Shown: positions 7,830 to 14,731, counted from the stretch's first letter. The stretch is 28,507 bases of DNA from JASJCL01 sp050291585 (GCA_050291585.1 JBNKKA010000039.1:1-28507); one strand, 5' to 3'. The notes: generated by a model from the letters alone, not told the origin. Numbers and translations are program-made.

Positions 7830-9134
7830 TCAGAGGGAAAACCACAGGTAAGCACACAGATACGCCGAGGCGATGCATAGCGTAATGAGGGTCACAATGG
7901 CGCTGGTCTTCATGAATTCCAGAAAACTGATGTGAACCCCGGAACGCTTGGCCATGCCGATGCTGACGATGTTGGCCGAAGCGCCGATCATGGTCAAATT
8001 GCCCCCTAAACATGCGCCCAGGGAGAGGGCCCACCAGAGGATGTTGTTGGGGATGGGGGTGGTCTCGAGCATGAGGCGCACGATGGGGATCATGGTGATG
8101 GTGAAGGGGATATTGTCCAGGAAACCCGAGACAATCCCGGACACCCACAGGACCATGAGCACCACCACGTAGGGATTGTCCCCCACGCGCATGAAGATGT
8201 TGTGGGCGATCCACTCGATGACGCCCTTCTCCTCCAGGATGCCCACCAAGATAAAGAGCCCGGTGAAAAACAGGAGCGTAGACCACTCGATCTCCTCTAG
8301 CATCTCCTCCACATCCACCTTGGTGATGATGAATAGGATCATGGCCACGAAGATCGCCACCACCCCCGGCGACATATGGGTGATGGTCTGAGTGACGAAA
8401 AGCAAAATGGCCAGCCCCAGACAGGAGAGGCCCTTGATGAGAAAAACCGGGTCGATGCGTGTGTCGAAAAATTCCTGGCGGATCTTCTCGAGCAGGAGCT
8501 GAACGGAAAAGAGCTTGGTCAGATTGGTATCGATGGGCTTGAAGGCGCGCCGGTTGGTGGCCCAGAGGAAGAGGAGGGTCACGCCAAAACAGACGATGAT
8601 GGGCAGGGTCAGGTTGAACATGAACTGGTTGAAGGTCAACCCCACCTTGGAGCCGATGATGATGTTGGGCGGATCTCCGATAAGGGTGGCGGTGCCCCCC
8701 ACATTGGAGATGATGGCCTGACTGATGACGTATATCTTGGGGTCAAGGCCCATCCCCGCGGTGAGTTCGATGATGATGGGGATGATGATCAGGACGGTGG
8801 TGACGTTGTCCAGGAAGGCGGAAAGTACGGCGGTGACCACCGAAAAGAGAATCAGAATCTTCAGGGGGCTGCCCTTGGTGAGTTCGGCGATACGCACCGA
8901 GACGATGCTGAAAAAACCCGTTTTACGCAGGATGGTGACGATGGACATCATCCCCAGGAGTAGCATGATGGTCTCGAAGTCGATGAACTCGACGGCCTGG
9001 TGCTCGCTCACGACGTGCAGGATGAGCAGAACCATCACCCCCAGAAGGGCGGCCACGGCTTTGTTGATCAACTCGAAGGTGAGGGCCGCGTAGACCAGCA
9101 GGAATACGATTATCGGTAAGAGAGCGCCTTCCAT
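7830..9134 (-). CDS. ArsB/NhaD-family ion transporter (IT superfamily)
   Basis: A 434-residue inner-membrane permease with about 11-12 hydrophobic segments. The hallmark SNVGGTATLIGDPPNIIIG is present near residue 145, and a similar SGFLDNIPFT motif marks the second inverted half. A related LSAFLDNVTTV lies in the first half. This places it with the ArsB, NhaD and SLC13-like transporters. The transported ion (Na+/H+, arsenite, or a dicarboxylate-like anion) cannot be read from the sequence. The start is set by the ribosome site: AGGAGG directly abuts the ATG at 9140 but is six bases from the ATG at 9134, so the protein should begin MEGALLPII. IF-2B-like gene follows on the same strand. Confidence 0.85.
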   Translation of the reverse strand: MEGALLPIIVFLLVYAALTFELINKAVAALLGVMVLLILHVVSEHQAVEFIDFETIMLLLGMMSIVTILRKTGFFSIVSVRIAELTKGSPLKILILFSVVTAVLSAFLDNVTTVLIIIPIIIELTAGMGLDPKIYVISQAIISNVGGTATLIGDPPNIIIGSKVGLTFNQFMFNLTLPIIVCFGVTLLFLWATNRRAFKPIDTNLTKLFSVQLLLEKIRQEFFDTRIDPVFLIKGLSCLGLAILLFVTQTITHMSPGVVAIFVAMILFIITKVDVEEMLEEIEWSTLLFFTGLFILVGILEEKGVIEWIAHNIFMRVGDNPYVVVLMVLWVSGIVSGFLDNIPFTITMIPIVRLMLETTPIPNNILWWALSLGACLGGNLTMIGASANIVSIGMAKRSGVHISFLEFMKTSAIVTLITLCIASAYLCAYLWFSL

Positions 9135-9271
9135 CCACATCCTCCTGCCCGATATTGGCAGTCCCTCGGCCGCAAACGGGCATATCTAAGGTGGCAAAAT
9201 CTAAGAACCTGAAAATGGATAGGGTCCGTAGAAGAGGAGTCTTATAGTCCTAGAGGATGGCGGTGTCAAAC

Positions 9272-9299
9272 AATAAAAACGGCCGGGGGCTCCGGCCGT
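9272..9299 (-). terminator. Rho-independent terminator of the cytidylate-kinase-like gene
   Basis: The arms ACGGCCGG (9279-9286) and CCGGCCGT (9292-9299) pair perfectly over eight bases around a five-base loop. On the minus strand the stem is followed by TTTTTATTG. It lies about 30 bases after the stop codon of the gene ending at 9330, and separates that gene from the transporter gene. Confidence 0.85.
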
Positions 9300-9329
9300 C
9301 TCCGAGATGGTATGAGGCTAGTAAAGATC

Positions 9330-10010
9330 TTAAAGGGTGTTGAGCAGCCTGTCCCGATTGCCCACCACACAGCCAACGATGGCGCCCACGGCGGCATTGA
9401 TGTCCATGTGCTCGGTATTGATCACCAGGTCATAGTTACTGGATTCGGCCACATCGGCCTTGAAGGATTGGCGAATGAAGGCCGCCCGACGCTTCTCGCG
9501 GTTGAGGATCCGCCGCCGGGCCTCCTCCTCGGTAACCCCATGGTCCCTGGCCACATTTTCCATGCGGTAGATCAATGGCGCCACGATGCGGACGGCGATA
9601 CGCTCTTCGGGAGGAATGATAAAATTGGCCCCGCGTCCAACGATAAGGGCGTGGCCGTGTTTGGAAAGGACGGTGACGACCTTGAGTAGATGCTGGAAAT
9701 AGATGCCGGGATAGAGGTACTTGTCATCCACCAGGACGGAGATGAAATCCTTGATCCCACTGAGGCGTTCCTGTTCAATGGACTGGATCACCTGGTCGCT
9801 GAGCCGTACACTCTCGGCGACGCCCTTGACGATATCGCGGTCAAAGAGATCCAGATTGAGACGTTCGGCCACCCGCCGGGCCACGATCCGCCCGCCGCTG
9901 CCAGGCTCCGTCGAGAGGGTGATGACCGGCACGTGGGCCTTGGTCTGGTGCTTCCACTTCTCGACCTGTTCGGCGATAAATAGGTCGATGCTTTGTTTGC
10001 TGGCCGCCAT
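9330..10010 (-). CDS. Cytidylate kinase-like P-loop protein
   Basis: A 226-residue cytoplasmic protein of the cytidylate-kinase-like family. The nucleotide-binding loop is STEPGSGGRIVARRVAERL (33-51). It has the GSGGR form typical of this family, not the lysine-containing Walker A of true Cmk. Other landmarks are LFDRDIV, HALIVGRGANFI and RVVAPLIYRMENVARDHGVT-like segments, and NYDLVINTEHM near the C-terminus. The real substrate of this group is not established; true CMP kinase activity should not be assumed. AAAGGAG lies eight bases before the ATG. It has its own terminator (9272-9299) and lies after the stem-loop that closes the Fo operon, so it appears to be a separate transcription unit. 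Confidence 0.85.
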   Translation of the reverse strand: MAASKQSIDLFIAEQVEKWKHQTKAHVPVITLSTEPGSGGRIVARRVAERLNLDLFDRDIVKGVAESVRLSDQVIQSIEQERLSGIKDFISVLVDDKYLYPGIYFQHLLKVVTVLSKHGHALIVGRGANFIIPPEERIAVRIVAPLIYRMENVARDHGVTEEEARRRILNREKRRAAFIRQSFKADVAESSNYDLVINTEHMDINAAVGAIVGCVVGNRDRLLNTL

Positions 10011-10060
10011 GATCGGCTCCTTTAGCTGAGGCTGATATCTGCATCAAAGTTTGGGTAAAT

Positions 10061-10089
10061 GGGTTGTCGATCCGTTGCATCGACAACCC
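10061..10089 (-). terminator. Strong stem-loop closing the Fo operon
   Basis: GGGTTGTCGAT (10061-10071) and ATCGACAACCC (10079-10089) form a perfect 11-base-pair stem with a seven-base loop. It lies about 90 bases beyond the stop of the b-subunit gene. On the minus strand it is followed by ATTTACC, a poor T-tract, so termination may need a factor, or the stem may protect the mRNA 3' end. Confidence 0.6.
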
Positions 10090-10178
10090 GCCCCTCAAGA
10101 TTGGGTTTGCAGGCCTCAGATAGCAAGTTCGGAAGGTGGAAACAAGCGCTTTAGGACGGCGACTGGCAGAACCCGGCC

Positions 10179-10769
10179 TCATGAAGCATTGGCCACCTGG
10201 AAAAAATCCGCCATGAGTTGCTCGTGGTCCTCAGGTGCGAGCTCTCTGGGCAGCCGCTCCATGGCCAAATCGATGGCGTTGTCCACTATCTCCCCCCGGA
10301 GGGTGGCCTGGGCCTTGTGCAGGAGGCCTTCGATCTTACGCTCGGCATCCTTGAGCATCATGGCACTCTCCACTTCGGCCTGTTCCAGGAGCGCCTCTTT
10401 GCGCCGCTCCCCGTCTGCCAGGAGACGGGCCTTGATCTCCGCCAGACGCGCCTCACTGTCCGCCAAGCTTTGGCGTATGGCGGCCGCTGCTGAAACTGCC
10501 TTGGCCTTCTGCTTCTCGAGGTCCTCGATCTCGATGCGCACCTCGATGCTGCGCGCCTGTAAAAAGGTCTTCACCGGTTGCCTGGCATAGCGCACGATCA
10601 CTGCCACCAGGATGATAAAATTGACCCAGCGCATCACCAGATCATAGGTGGGCCGCCACCCGCCGTCGGCGGCCAGAGCGACTCCGGCGGTCACATGCAG
10701 ACTCAACAAACCTAGGGCCAACCAGAGACCATATCGCCCTACCCTTGCCCCGCTTCTCGCTGCCTGCAT
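10179..10769 (-). CDS. atpF: ATP synthase Fo subunit b
   Basis: A 196-residue b-type stator subunit. A signal-like segment ends at VALAADGG (about residue 35). It is followed by a membrane helix (WVNFIILVAVIVRYARQPV, about 48-66). The rest is a long charged helix rich in E, K, R and A that would pair with the second b-type subunit and reach F1. The start ATG overlaps the upstream gene's stop as TGATG (10771-10767), so translation of the two b-type subunits is coupled. The N-terminal extension before the membrane helix is longer than in E. coli b. It is the last gene of the operon; no delta or alpha gene follows, and the cytidylate-kinase-like gene comes next beyond a stem-loop. Confidence 0.93.
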   Translation of the reverse strand: MQAARSGARVGRYGLWLALGLLSLHVTAGVALAADGGWRPTYDLVMRWVNFIILVAVIVRYARQPVKTFLQARSIEVRIEIEDLEKQKAKAVSAAAAIRQSLADSEARLAEIKARLLADGERRKEALLEQAEVESAMMLKDAERKIEGLLHKAQATLRGEIVDNAIDLAMERLPRELAPEDHEQLMADFFQVANAS

Positions 10770-11221
10770 CAGCTAAGCCTCCGCTGCAGAATCTTCTGCA
10801 TAATCTGTGTCGATAGTTGCCGAGCTTCTCCGGCGATCTGCTCCCGAGCGGCCTGCAACTGACCGCTGATGCGCTCCTCAGCCAACCGACGCATGTCCGC
10901 CGTCTTCTGCCGGGTTTCCGTGTACAGCTCGGCAATCTGTTTGCCGGCTGCCGCCTCCAAGGCCTTGTTGACCTCGCGGGCCTCTTCTCGGACGGCACGA
11001 TTCTGCTTGACCAGATCGGCCTCGATGTCGGCCAGCTCCTTGTCGGCGACGCCGATCTCCTCCTGGAGCGTGCGCATGCGAAACTTGCGCTTGGCCATGA
11101 TGTTGCGCAAGGGGCGCAGCATGACGCGGTTCATAATCGCCACAAAAACGAGAAAGGAGATCAACTGGACCACAAAGGTGGCGTTAATGCTGATCAAAGC
11201 GTTGGTTTGAATCACTTCCAT
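10769..11221 (-). CDS. atpF': ATP synthase Fo subunit b' (second b-type stator subunit)
   Basis: A 150-residue protein with one N-terminal membrane helix (ATFVVQLISFLVFVAIMNRVML, about 14-35), followed by RPLRNIMAKR and an uninterrupted charged helix to the C-terminus. This is the layout of b/b' stator subunits, which form a heterodimer holding F1 against rotation. It starts at ATG 11221 with AAAGGG about eight bases upstream. It is preceded by a 194-base gap with an inverted repeat and followed without spacing by atpF. Which of the pair is called b or b' is a convention here. Confidence 0.9.
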   Translation of the reverse strand: MEVIQTNALISINATFVVQLISFLVFVAIMNRVMLRPLRNIMAKRKFRMRTLQEEIGVADKELADIEADLVKQNRAVREEAREVNKALEAAAGKQIAELYTETRQKTADMRRLAEERISGQLQAAREQIAGEARQLSTQIMQKILQRRLS

Positions 11222-11302
11222 TGGGACAGCCCTTTCTGCGACTTACACCAGCGCTGCGCCCGGAAAGCTGCTCGGCTCGCAACGCATACGGAGCGTCCAT
11301 GC

Positions 11303-11364
11303 AGAAATAGTGAATGTCGGTCGAGTTACGACGAGGGACAGATTCAAATCGAATGACTATTTCT
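11303..11364. repeat. Inverted repeat in the gap between atpE and the b-type genes
   Basis: AGAAATAGT (11303-11311) and ACTATTTCT (11356-11364) are perfect nine-base inverted arms around a 44-base interior. The interior contains a smaller GTCG/CGAC pairing. In the operon mRNA this could form an intercistronic structure between the abundant rotor subunit gene and the stator genes. A function in mRNA processing is inferred only. Confidence 0.4.
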
Positions 11365-11415
11365 AAATTACCATCTAATCAAACCTGTCGCCCGGTATCA
11401 TCAAGCGCCAAAGGC

Positions 11416-11664
11416 TTAAACGACGAAAAGCAGCAGCAGGGCGACCACCAAAGAGTAGATGCCGGTTGACTCGGAGACGGCCTGCCCCACCAACATGGTA
11501 CGTGTCAGAAGACCGGCTTCCCGAGGATTGCGGCCAATGGCCTCGCATGCCTTTGCGGCAGCCATACCCTCACCAACACCAGGCCCGATCGCCCCCAGCC
11601 CCATCGATAAACCCGCGCCCAGGAAAGCGGCCGCTTTGACAATATCTGCACCTTCAATTGCCAT
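11416..11664 (-). CDS. atpE: ATP synthase Fo subunit c with two-carboxylate, Na+-type binding site
   Basis: An 82-residue hairpin of two membrane helices, the usual c-subunit size. The first helix has the glycine-rich packing motif GLSMGLGAIGPGVGEGMAA. The polar loop is RNP (45-47). The second helix carries MLVGQAVSESTGIYSLV. Residue numbers coincide with Ilyobacter tartaricus c: E65, S66, T67 and Y70 are the known Na+ ligands or support. Position 32 is Glu, where Ilyobacter has Gln, giving the E32/E65 pair reported for Fusobacterium-type Na+ rotors. GAGGAGG is six bases before the ATG, much stronger than the site before the fused c gene, so this monomer is probably the more abundant rotor protein. 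Na+ coupling is inferred. Confidence 0.97.
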   Translation of the reverse strand: MAIEGADIVKAAAFLGAGLSMGLGAIGPGVGEGMAAAKACEAIGRNPREAGLLTRTMLVGQAVSESTGIYSLVVALLLLFVV

Positions 11665-11723
11665 GGATCCCTCCTCAGTGGTATAAGCTTCTGATTAAAA
11701 TACGATTTGTCTAATTTTATCGA

Positions 11724-11777
11724 TTCGCCCGAAAGCGAAATATCCTTTTGGGATTAAGCCACTAGCGCCTGGGCGCT
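11724..11777. repeat. Small hairpins between the fused-c gene and atpE
   Basis: AGCGCC and GGCGCT (11764-11777) form a six-base-pair stem at the fused-c stop codon. TTCGC/GCGAA (11724-11739) forms a second weak stem. Neither has a T-tract, so full termination is unlikely. They could help set different expression of the two rotor genes, which is speculative. Confidence 0.35.
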
Positions 11778-12751
11778 TACAATACAAAAATCAACATCAC
11801 TGAAACCACCATGGCATAGATGGCCGTGGATTCCGATACGGCCATACCCACCAACATCGTCCGTGTTAAGGTTCCGACCTCGGCCTCGTTGCGGGCGATC
11901 CATTTGACCCCGCTGGCCGCAACGATCCCCTCGCCAATGCCGGGACCGATGCCACCGATCCCCATGCAAAGACCGGAAGAGAGAAGCGCCATGGCCGGCG
12001 CCCAGGCTTCCGTGGAGGCATGTCCTTTGAAGAGCAGAATGAAACCAATCAGCAAACCAAGAATGGCCGGCGTCTGGGCAATCGCTTGGCCCAGGAGCAT
12101 GACGTTGGTAACGGGCCCGGCGGCCTGGGGCGTTCTGGCTATTCCCTCACTGCTGGATTGGGCCACGACCCCCCCACCGATCCCGGAGCCGATGGCGCTT
12201 AATCCCGTCGCAAGCCCGGCGCCTAAAAGCGCCGCCCAGGTCGGGTGAAAGGGCGCCTGGGAAAAATCCATGAACAGCAGCAGCAGGGCCATGACCATGG
12301 AAAAAATGGCCGGCGTCTGGCACACCGCCGATCCCACCAGCATATTGGTGGTCAAGCGCGCGCCCACCGCGGGTTGAACGACAAGTCCCTGGCAGGTCTG
12401 CCCAGCGGGAAAGCCCGACCCGACCCCCGATCCCAAGGCGCCGAATCCCATGGATAATCCAGCCCCCATGTAGGCAAAGGCGTAAATAAGCGGTCGCCCG
12501 GTGGCATCAACGAAGACCAGTAAAATCGAAATAACGAGGGCAAAAATGGATGCGGATTCGGCCACCGCCTGCCCCACGAGCATACTCTTGAACACTTCAC
12601 CGCTTCGAGCAGGATCACGCGCAACGGCGGTACTCGCCTGGGCAGCGGTGTAACCTTCGCCGATGGCGGCCCCCACGGCCCCCAGCCCCATAGTAATACC
12701 GCCACCTAAGACAGCGGCAATTCGCACCCAACTCTCAGGGTCCAGATTCAT
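11777..12751 (-). CDS. Four-hairpin fused ATP synthase c subunit (rotor), two of four ion sites lost
   Basis: A 324-residue integral membrane protein of four tandem c-subunit hairpins (about 1-82, 89-162, 172-242, 250-324), eight membrane helices in all. Each repeat keeps the helix-1 glycine motif, a polar loop and the helix-2 MLxG motif, and key positions recur every 80-81 residues. The carboxylate pair is E32/E65 in hairpin 1 and E274/E307 in hairpin 4. The matching positions are S112/Q145 and G193/Q226 in hairpins 2 and 3, which share QTPAI in place of the ESxxI of active hairpins. Hairpin 4 keeps the full Na+ set (S308, T309, Y312); hairpin 1 has S66, A67 and F70. It starts three bases after atpB's stop with a modest AGGTG site, and atpE follows. 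A mixed c-ring is inferred. The reading frame is continuous. Confidence 0.93.
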   Translation of the reverse strand: MNLDPESWVRIAAVLGGGITMGLGAVGAAIGEGYTAAQASTAVARDPARSGEVFKSMLVGQAVAESASIFALVISILLVFVDATGRPLIYAFAYMGAGLSMGFGALGSGVGSGFPAGQTCQGLVVQPAVGARLTTNMLVGSAVCQTPAIFSMVMALLLLFMDFSQAPFHPTWAALLGAGLATGLSAIGSGIGGGVVAQSSSEGIARTPQAAGPVTNVMLLGQAIAQTPAILGLLIGFILLFKGHASTEAWAPAMALLSSGLCMGIGGIGPGIGEGIVAASGVKWIARNEAEVGTLTRTMLVGMAVSESTAIYAMVVSVMLIFVL

Positions 12752-12754
12752 AAG

Positions 12755-13429
12755 CTATTTCACCTGCACCGAAATATAGACCACCGTTAACATCGTAAAC
12801 ACAAAGGCTTGAATTGTGCCCACAAACAACCCGAAAAAGGCGAAGAGAAAAGGCGGCAACACCACGCTGTAGGTAAGGTGGGAGACCACCAGGATAATGA
12901 TCGAGCCGCCCATAATGTTGCCGAAAAGACGAAAAGATATGGAGATGATCTTGGCCAGCTCACCGATGATGTTGAGGGGCGCCATGAAGAAGATGGGCTC
13001 CATGTACTCCATGATATAATTTTTAATGCCTTTGGAGCGGATACCGGCGGCGTGTGCGATGACAAAACCCAGCACCCCCAGGCTGAGGGGGGTGTTAAGG
13101 TCTTTGGTGGGCTCCTCCAGATGGGGGATGATACCCAGCCAGTTGCCCACCACCAAAAACATGAAAAGCGAACAGATCATAGGCCCGTATTTAAGGGCCA
13201 ACTCCTTGTCCAGGGCATCTTCGGCAAGATTGTAAAGCTGGTCCACGAGGAGCTCGCCCAAGGCCTGAAAAGACCCAGGCAGAATACCATTCCCCCGGGC
13301 GCACATATAACCGAACAAGATGACCACCCCGAAGGCGATCCAGGTCATCAAGATCACCTCGATGTTGAAGGCCAGGCGCATGCCGAAAATATTGATGATC
13401 AGCTGATGGATCAGTCCCAGTTCACCCAT
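12755..13429 (-). CDS. atpB: ATP synthase Fo subunit a
   Basis: A 224-residue membrane protein forming the ion half-channels next to the c-ring. The essential arginine is R167 in ISFRLFGNIMGG, and GNWLGIIPHLEEPTKDLNTPLSLG is the usual conserved entrance region. The C-terminal GTIQAFVFTMLTVVYIS is typical of the last helix, with the conserved Gln. About six hydrophobic segments are seen; the length is at the short end of the family. The start ATG is six bases after atpI's stop, and the ribosome site GGGAG is formed by atpI's last codons. The fused c gene follows after three bases, so these three products are probably made in a coupled way. Confidence 0.97.
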   Translation of the reverse strand: MGELGLIHQLIINIFGMRLAFNIEVILMTWIAFGVVILFGYMCARGNGILPGSFQALGELLVDQLYNLAEDALDKELALKYGPMICSLFMFLVVGNWLGIIPHLEEPTKDLNTPLSLGVLGFVIAHAAGIRSKGIKNYIMEYMEPIFFMAPLNIIGELAKIISISFRLFGNIMGGSIIILVVSHLTYSVVLPPFLFAFFGLFVGTIQAFVFTMLTVVYISVQVK

Positions 13430-13435
13430 AGGCTT

Positions 13436-13843
13436 TTAGCTCCCGTCAATGGGGGATTGTTTCATGGCAGGGCGTGCCGTTTTAGCGTCGATGATAGCCA
13501 CCAGTGGCACCATGAAAAGACCGGCCGCGGTGGTGGTAAAGGCAAAAGCGTCCAATTTGGCCGCGATAATCAGAGGAAGTGCCAGGATCGCATGGCGCAG
13601 AACCAGGGTGATAAAAGCAAATACGCTGGCGCGACGGCGATCGGACGACAGGCGCAGGGGCATGAATTCAGCCATGAGGATAAAATTGAGGATGCTGAAG
13701 AGCGTCCCCAGGAGCAGGCCCTTGCCCAGTTCTTTATGGCCGCTCAGAATCGTTACCACGGCCAGAACAATGGCGATGGTGAGAGCCCGGGCGCCGAATT
13801 TTTTCTGAATCTGCCGCAGAGGTGTCGCTTTTAACATCGACAT
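13436..13843 (-). CDS. atpI: ATP synthase accessory protein AtpI
   Basis: A 135-residue membrane protein with four hydrophobic segments, including LTIAIVLAVVTILSG, LLLGTLFSILNFILM, a middle segment, and AGLFMVPLVAII. It carries the LLLGTLFSILNFILMAE signature of AtpI/subunit I proteins. AtpI helps assemble c-rings, notably in Na+-type enzymes, and has been proposed to affect Mg2+ or Ca2+ supply. I chose the ATG at 13843 (MSMLKATPL), with AAGG eight bases upstream; a longer in-frame start at 13915 would read into a non-conserved stretch. Even so, the gene overlaps the 3' end of atpZ by about 110 bases, an unusually long overlap. A c-ring assembly role is apt next to a rotor of two kinds of subunit. 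Confidence 0.85.
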   Translation of the reverse strand: MSMLKATPLRQIQKKFGARALTIAIVLAVVTILSGHKELGKGLLLGTLFSILNFILMAEFMPLRLSSDRRRASVFAFITLVLRHAILALPLIIAAKLDAFAFTTTAAGLFMVPLVAIIDAKTARPAMKQSPIDGS

Positions 13844-14078
13844 GCTGTGAGCCTTTTCCCTGGGTAACCTCGAGAATCTGCCGGTAGACAACGTTGGCGC
13901 CGCCAAATACGCCACAAAGCGTCAGTACCGTAACAAATATCCCTCGGGTTCCCACCCAGCGATCCAGATAAAGACCGATAAAAAAACAAAAACAGATGCA
14001 TCCGGCCATGGTTAGGCCAATTTGAAGAACGATGGTAGAGTTCTCAGCCCAATGACGATTTTTCTTGTAGTCGAACAC
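13734..14078 (-). CDS. AtpZ/AtpQ-like small membrane protein
   Basis: A 114-residue protein with two membrane helices (VLQIGLTMAGCICFCFFIGLYLDRW and FVTVLTLCGVFGGANVVY), separated by the short VGTRG loop. This is the layout of the AtpZ/AtpI-family proteins found at the head of many Fo operons (AtpQ in N-type ATPases). It starts with GTG at 14078; a TGA two codons upstream rules out anything longer in frame beyond a CTG. The last 30 or so residues (after ADSEK) are basic and unusual, and are encoded within the start of atpI. They may be a true tail or a sign that the stop codon was lost. It is the first gene of the Fo operon. Confidence 0.8.
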   Translation of the reverse strand: MFDYKKNRHWAENSTIVLQIGLTMAGCICFCFFIGLYLDRWVGTRGIFVTVLTLCGVFGGANVVYRQILEVTQGKGSQHVDVKSDTSAADSEKIRRPGSHHRHCSGRGNDSERP

Positions 14079-14244
14079 CAGTCAGGGCTTTCTGGGTTTA
14101 AGGCGCGAGGGATTGCGCAAAAGGCTATGCGTGGGCAGCGCAGGGAAGAGACTTGGGCGATGTGTGCAGCCTCGGGCAACGAAACCCTCTTCAATTTATG
14201 AATCTATCACTTGTTGATGAAGACTCATCACTGAAAGTTCTTTT

Positions 14245-14273
14245 CAAATAGCAAATGTCATTCATTACGTCAA
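14245..14273 (-). promoter_or_regulatory. Promoter candidate for the Fo operon
   Basis: On the minus strand TTGACG (14273-14268) is followed by 17 bases and TATTTG (14250-14245). The -35 is good and the -10 weak (three of six). The leader to the GTG at 14078 would be about 160 bases. The stretch is AT-rich against its neighbours. Confidence 0.35.
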
Positions 14274-14731
14274 GGATTTGGAGTCATGGGTTGCAAACTA
14301 GATTTCGCCCTTCTGATGTCCACGCCGACATCATTGCCGCCTGCATTTAAGTTGAGAAATGCCGCCTCGACTGTGTTTACACCTCCTGCCGGTCATTGGG
14401 GTGCTGGGGGGCAAAATGCACCAATGGGTGCTTGTTCAGCACTCTCAGAATATCAATGATATTGATGCTATACGCATGGTCCCTGGATGCCCCTTGCTTT
14501 CCGCTTCTCATTAAAAGCAAATACGGTACCATATGACATGGATTCCGCATAAGACGATGGTTTAGTGAACTTCCCGATAAAAACTGCGCAATGTCAGCTT
14601 GGCTTGCAAACCACACCGTATGACCATAACTTGTGGATTGCGATGCCAATCTGGTGTAAACTTGCCCAGACAATGAGAAAATCAACGATAGGCATGTCAC
14701 GACGATACCGTCTGTCGTAAAGGACTATTGA
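14274..14731. other. Lower-GC stretch without a convincing gene
   Basis: These about 460 bases lie between the Fo promoter candidate and the DHH gene and are visibly richer in A and T than the surrounding genes. A 107-codon frame from a GTG at 14700 to 14377 (minus) is open, but it has no ribosome site, no family resemblance that I know, and an unremarkable composition. I treat it as doubtful. Short ACGAC/GTCGT inverted arms lie just before the DHH gene. No tRNA or transposase remnant is recognised. Confidence 0.4.

Noticed and set aside
11777..12751. Possibility that the fused c gene is an assembly artefact joining separate genes
   Set aside because: The four hairpins differ from each other in sequence, share one frame with coherent linkers (DATGRPL, DFSQAPFHPTW, GHASTEAW) and have no internal stops or start sites; a collapse or duplication of one gene would give near-identical units.
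12809..13834. 341-codon open frame antisense to atpB and atpI
   Set aside because: Very H/D/G/Q-rich translation typical of an antisense of membrane-protein genes; crosses two real genes.
10179..14078. Calling the operon an N-type ATPase
   Set aside because: Small AtpQ-like and AtpI-like proteins are suggestive, but the N-type operon order includes beta, epsilon, alpha and gamma genes that are absent here, and two b-type genes are present.
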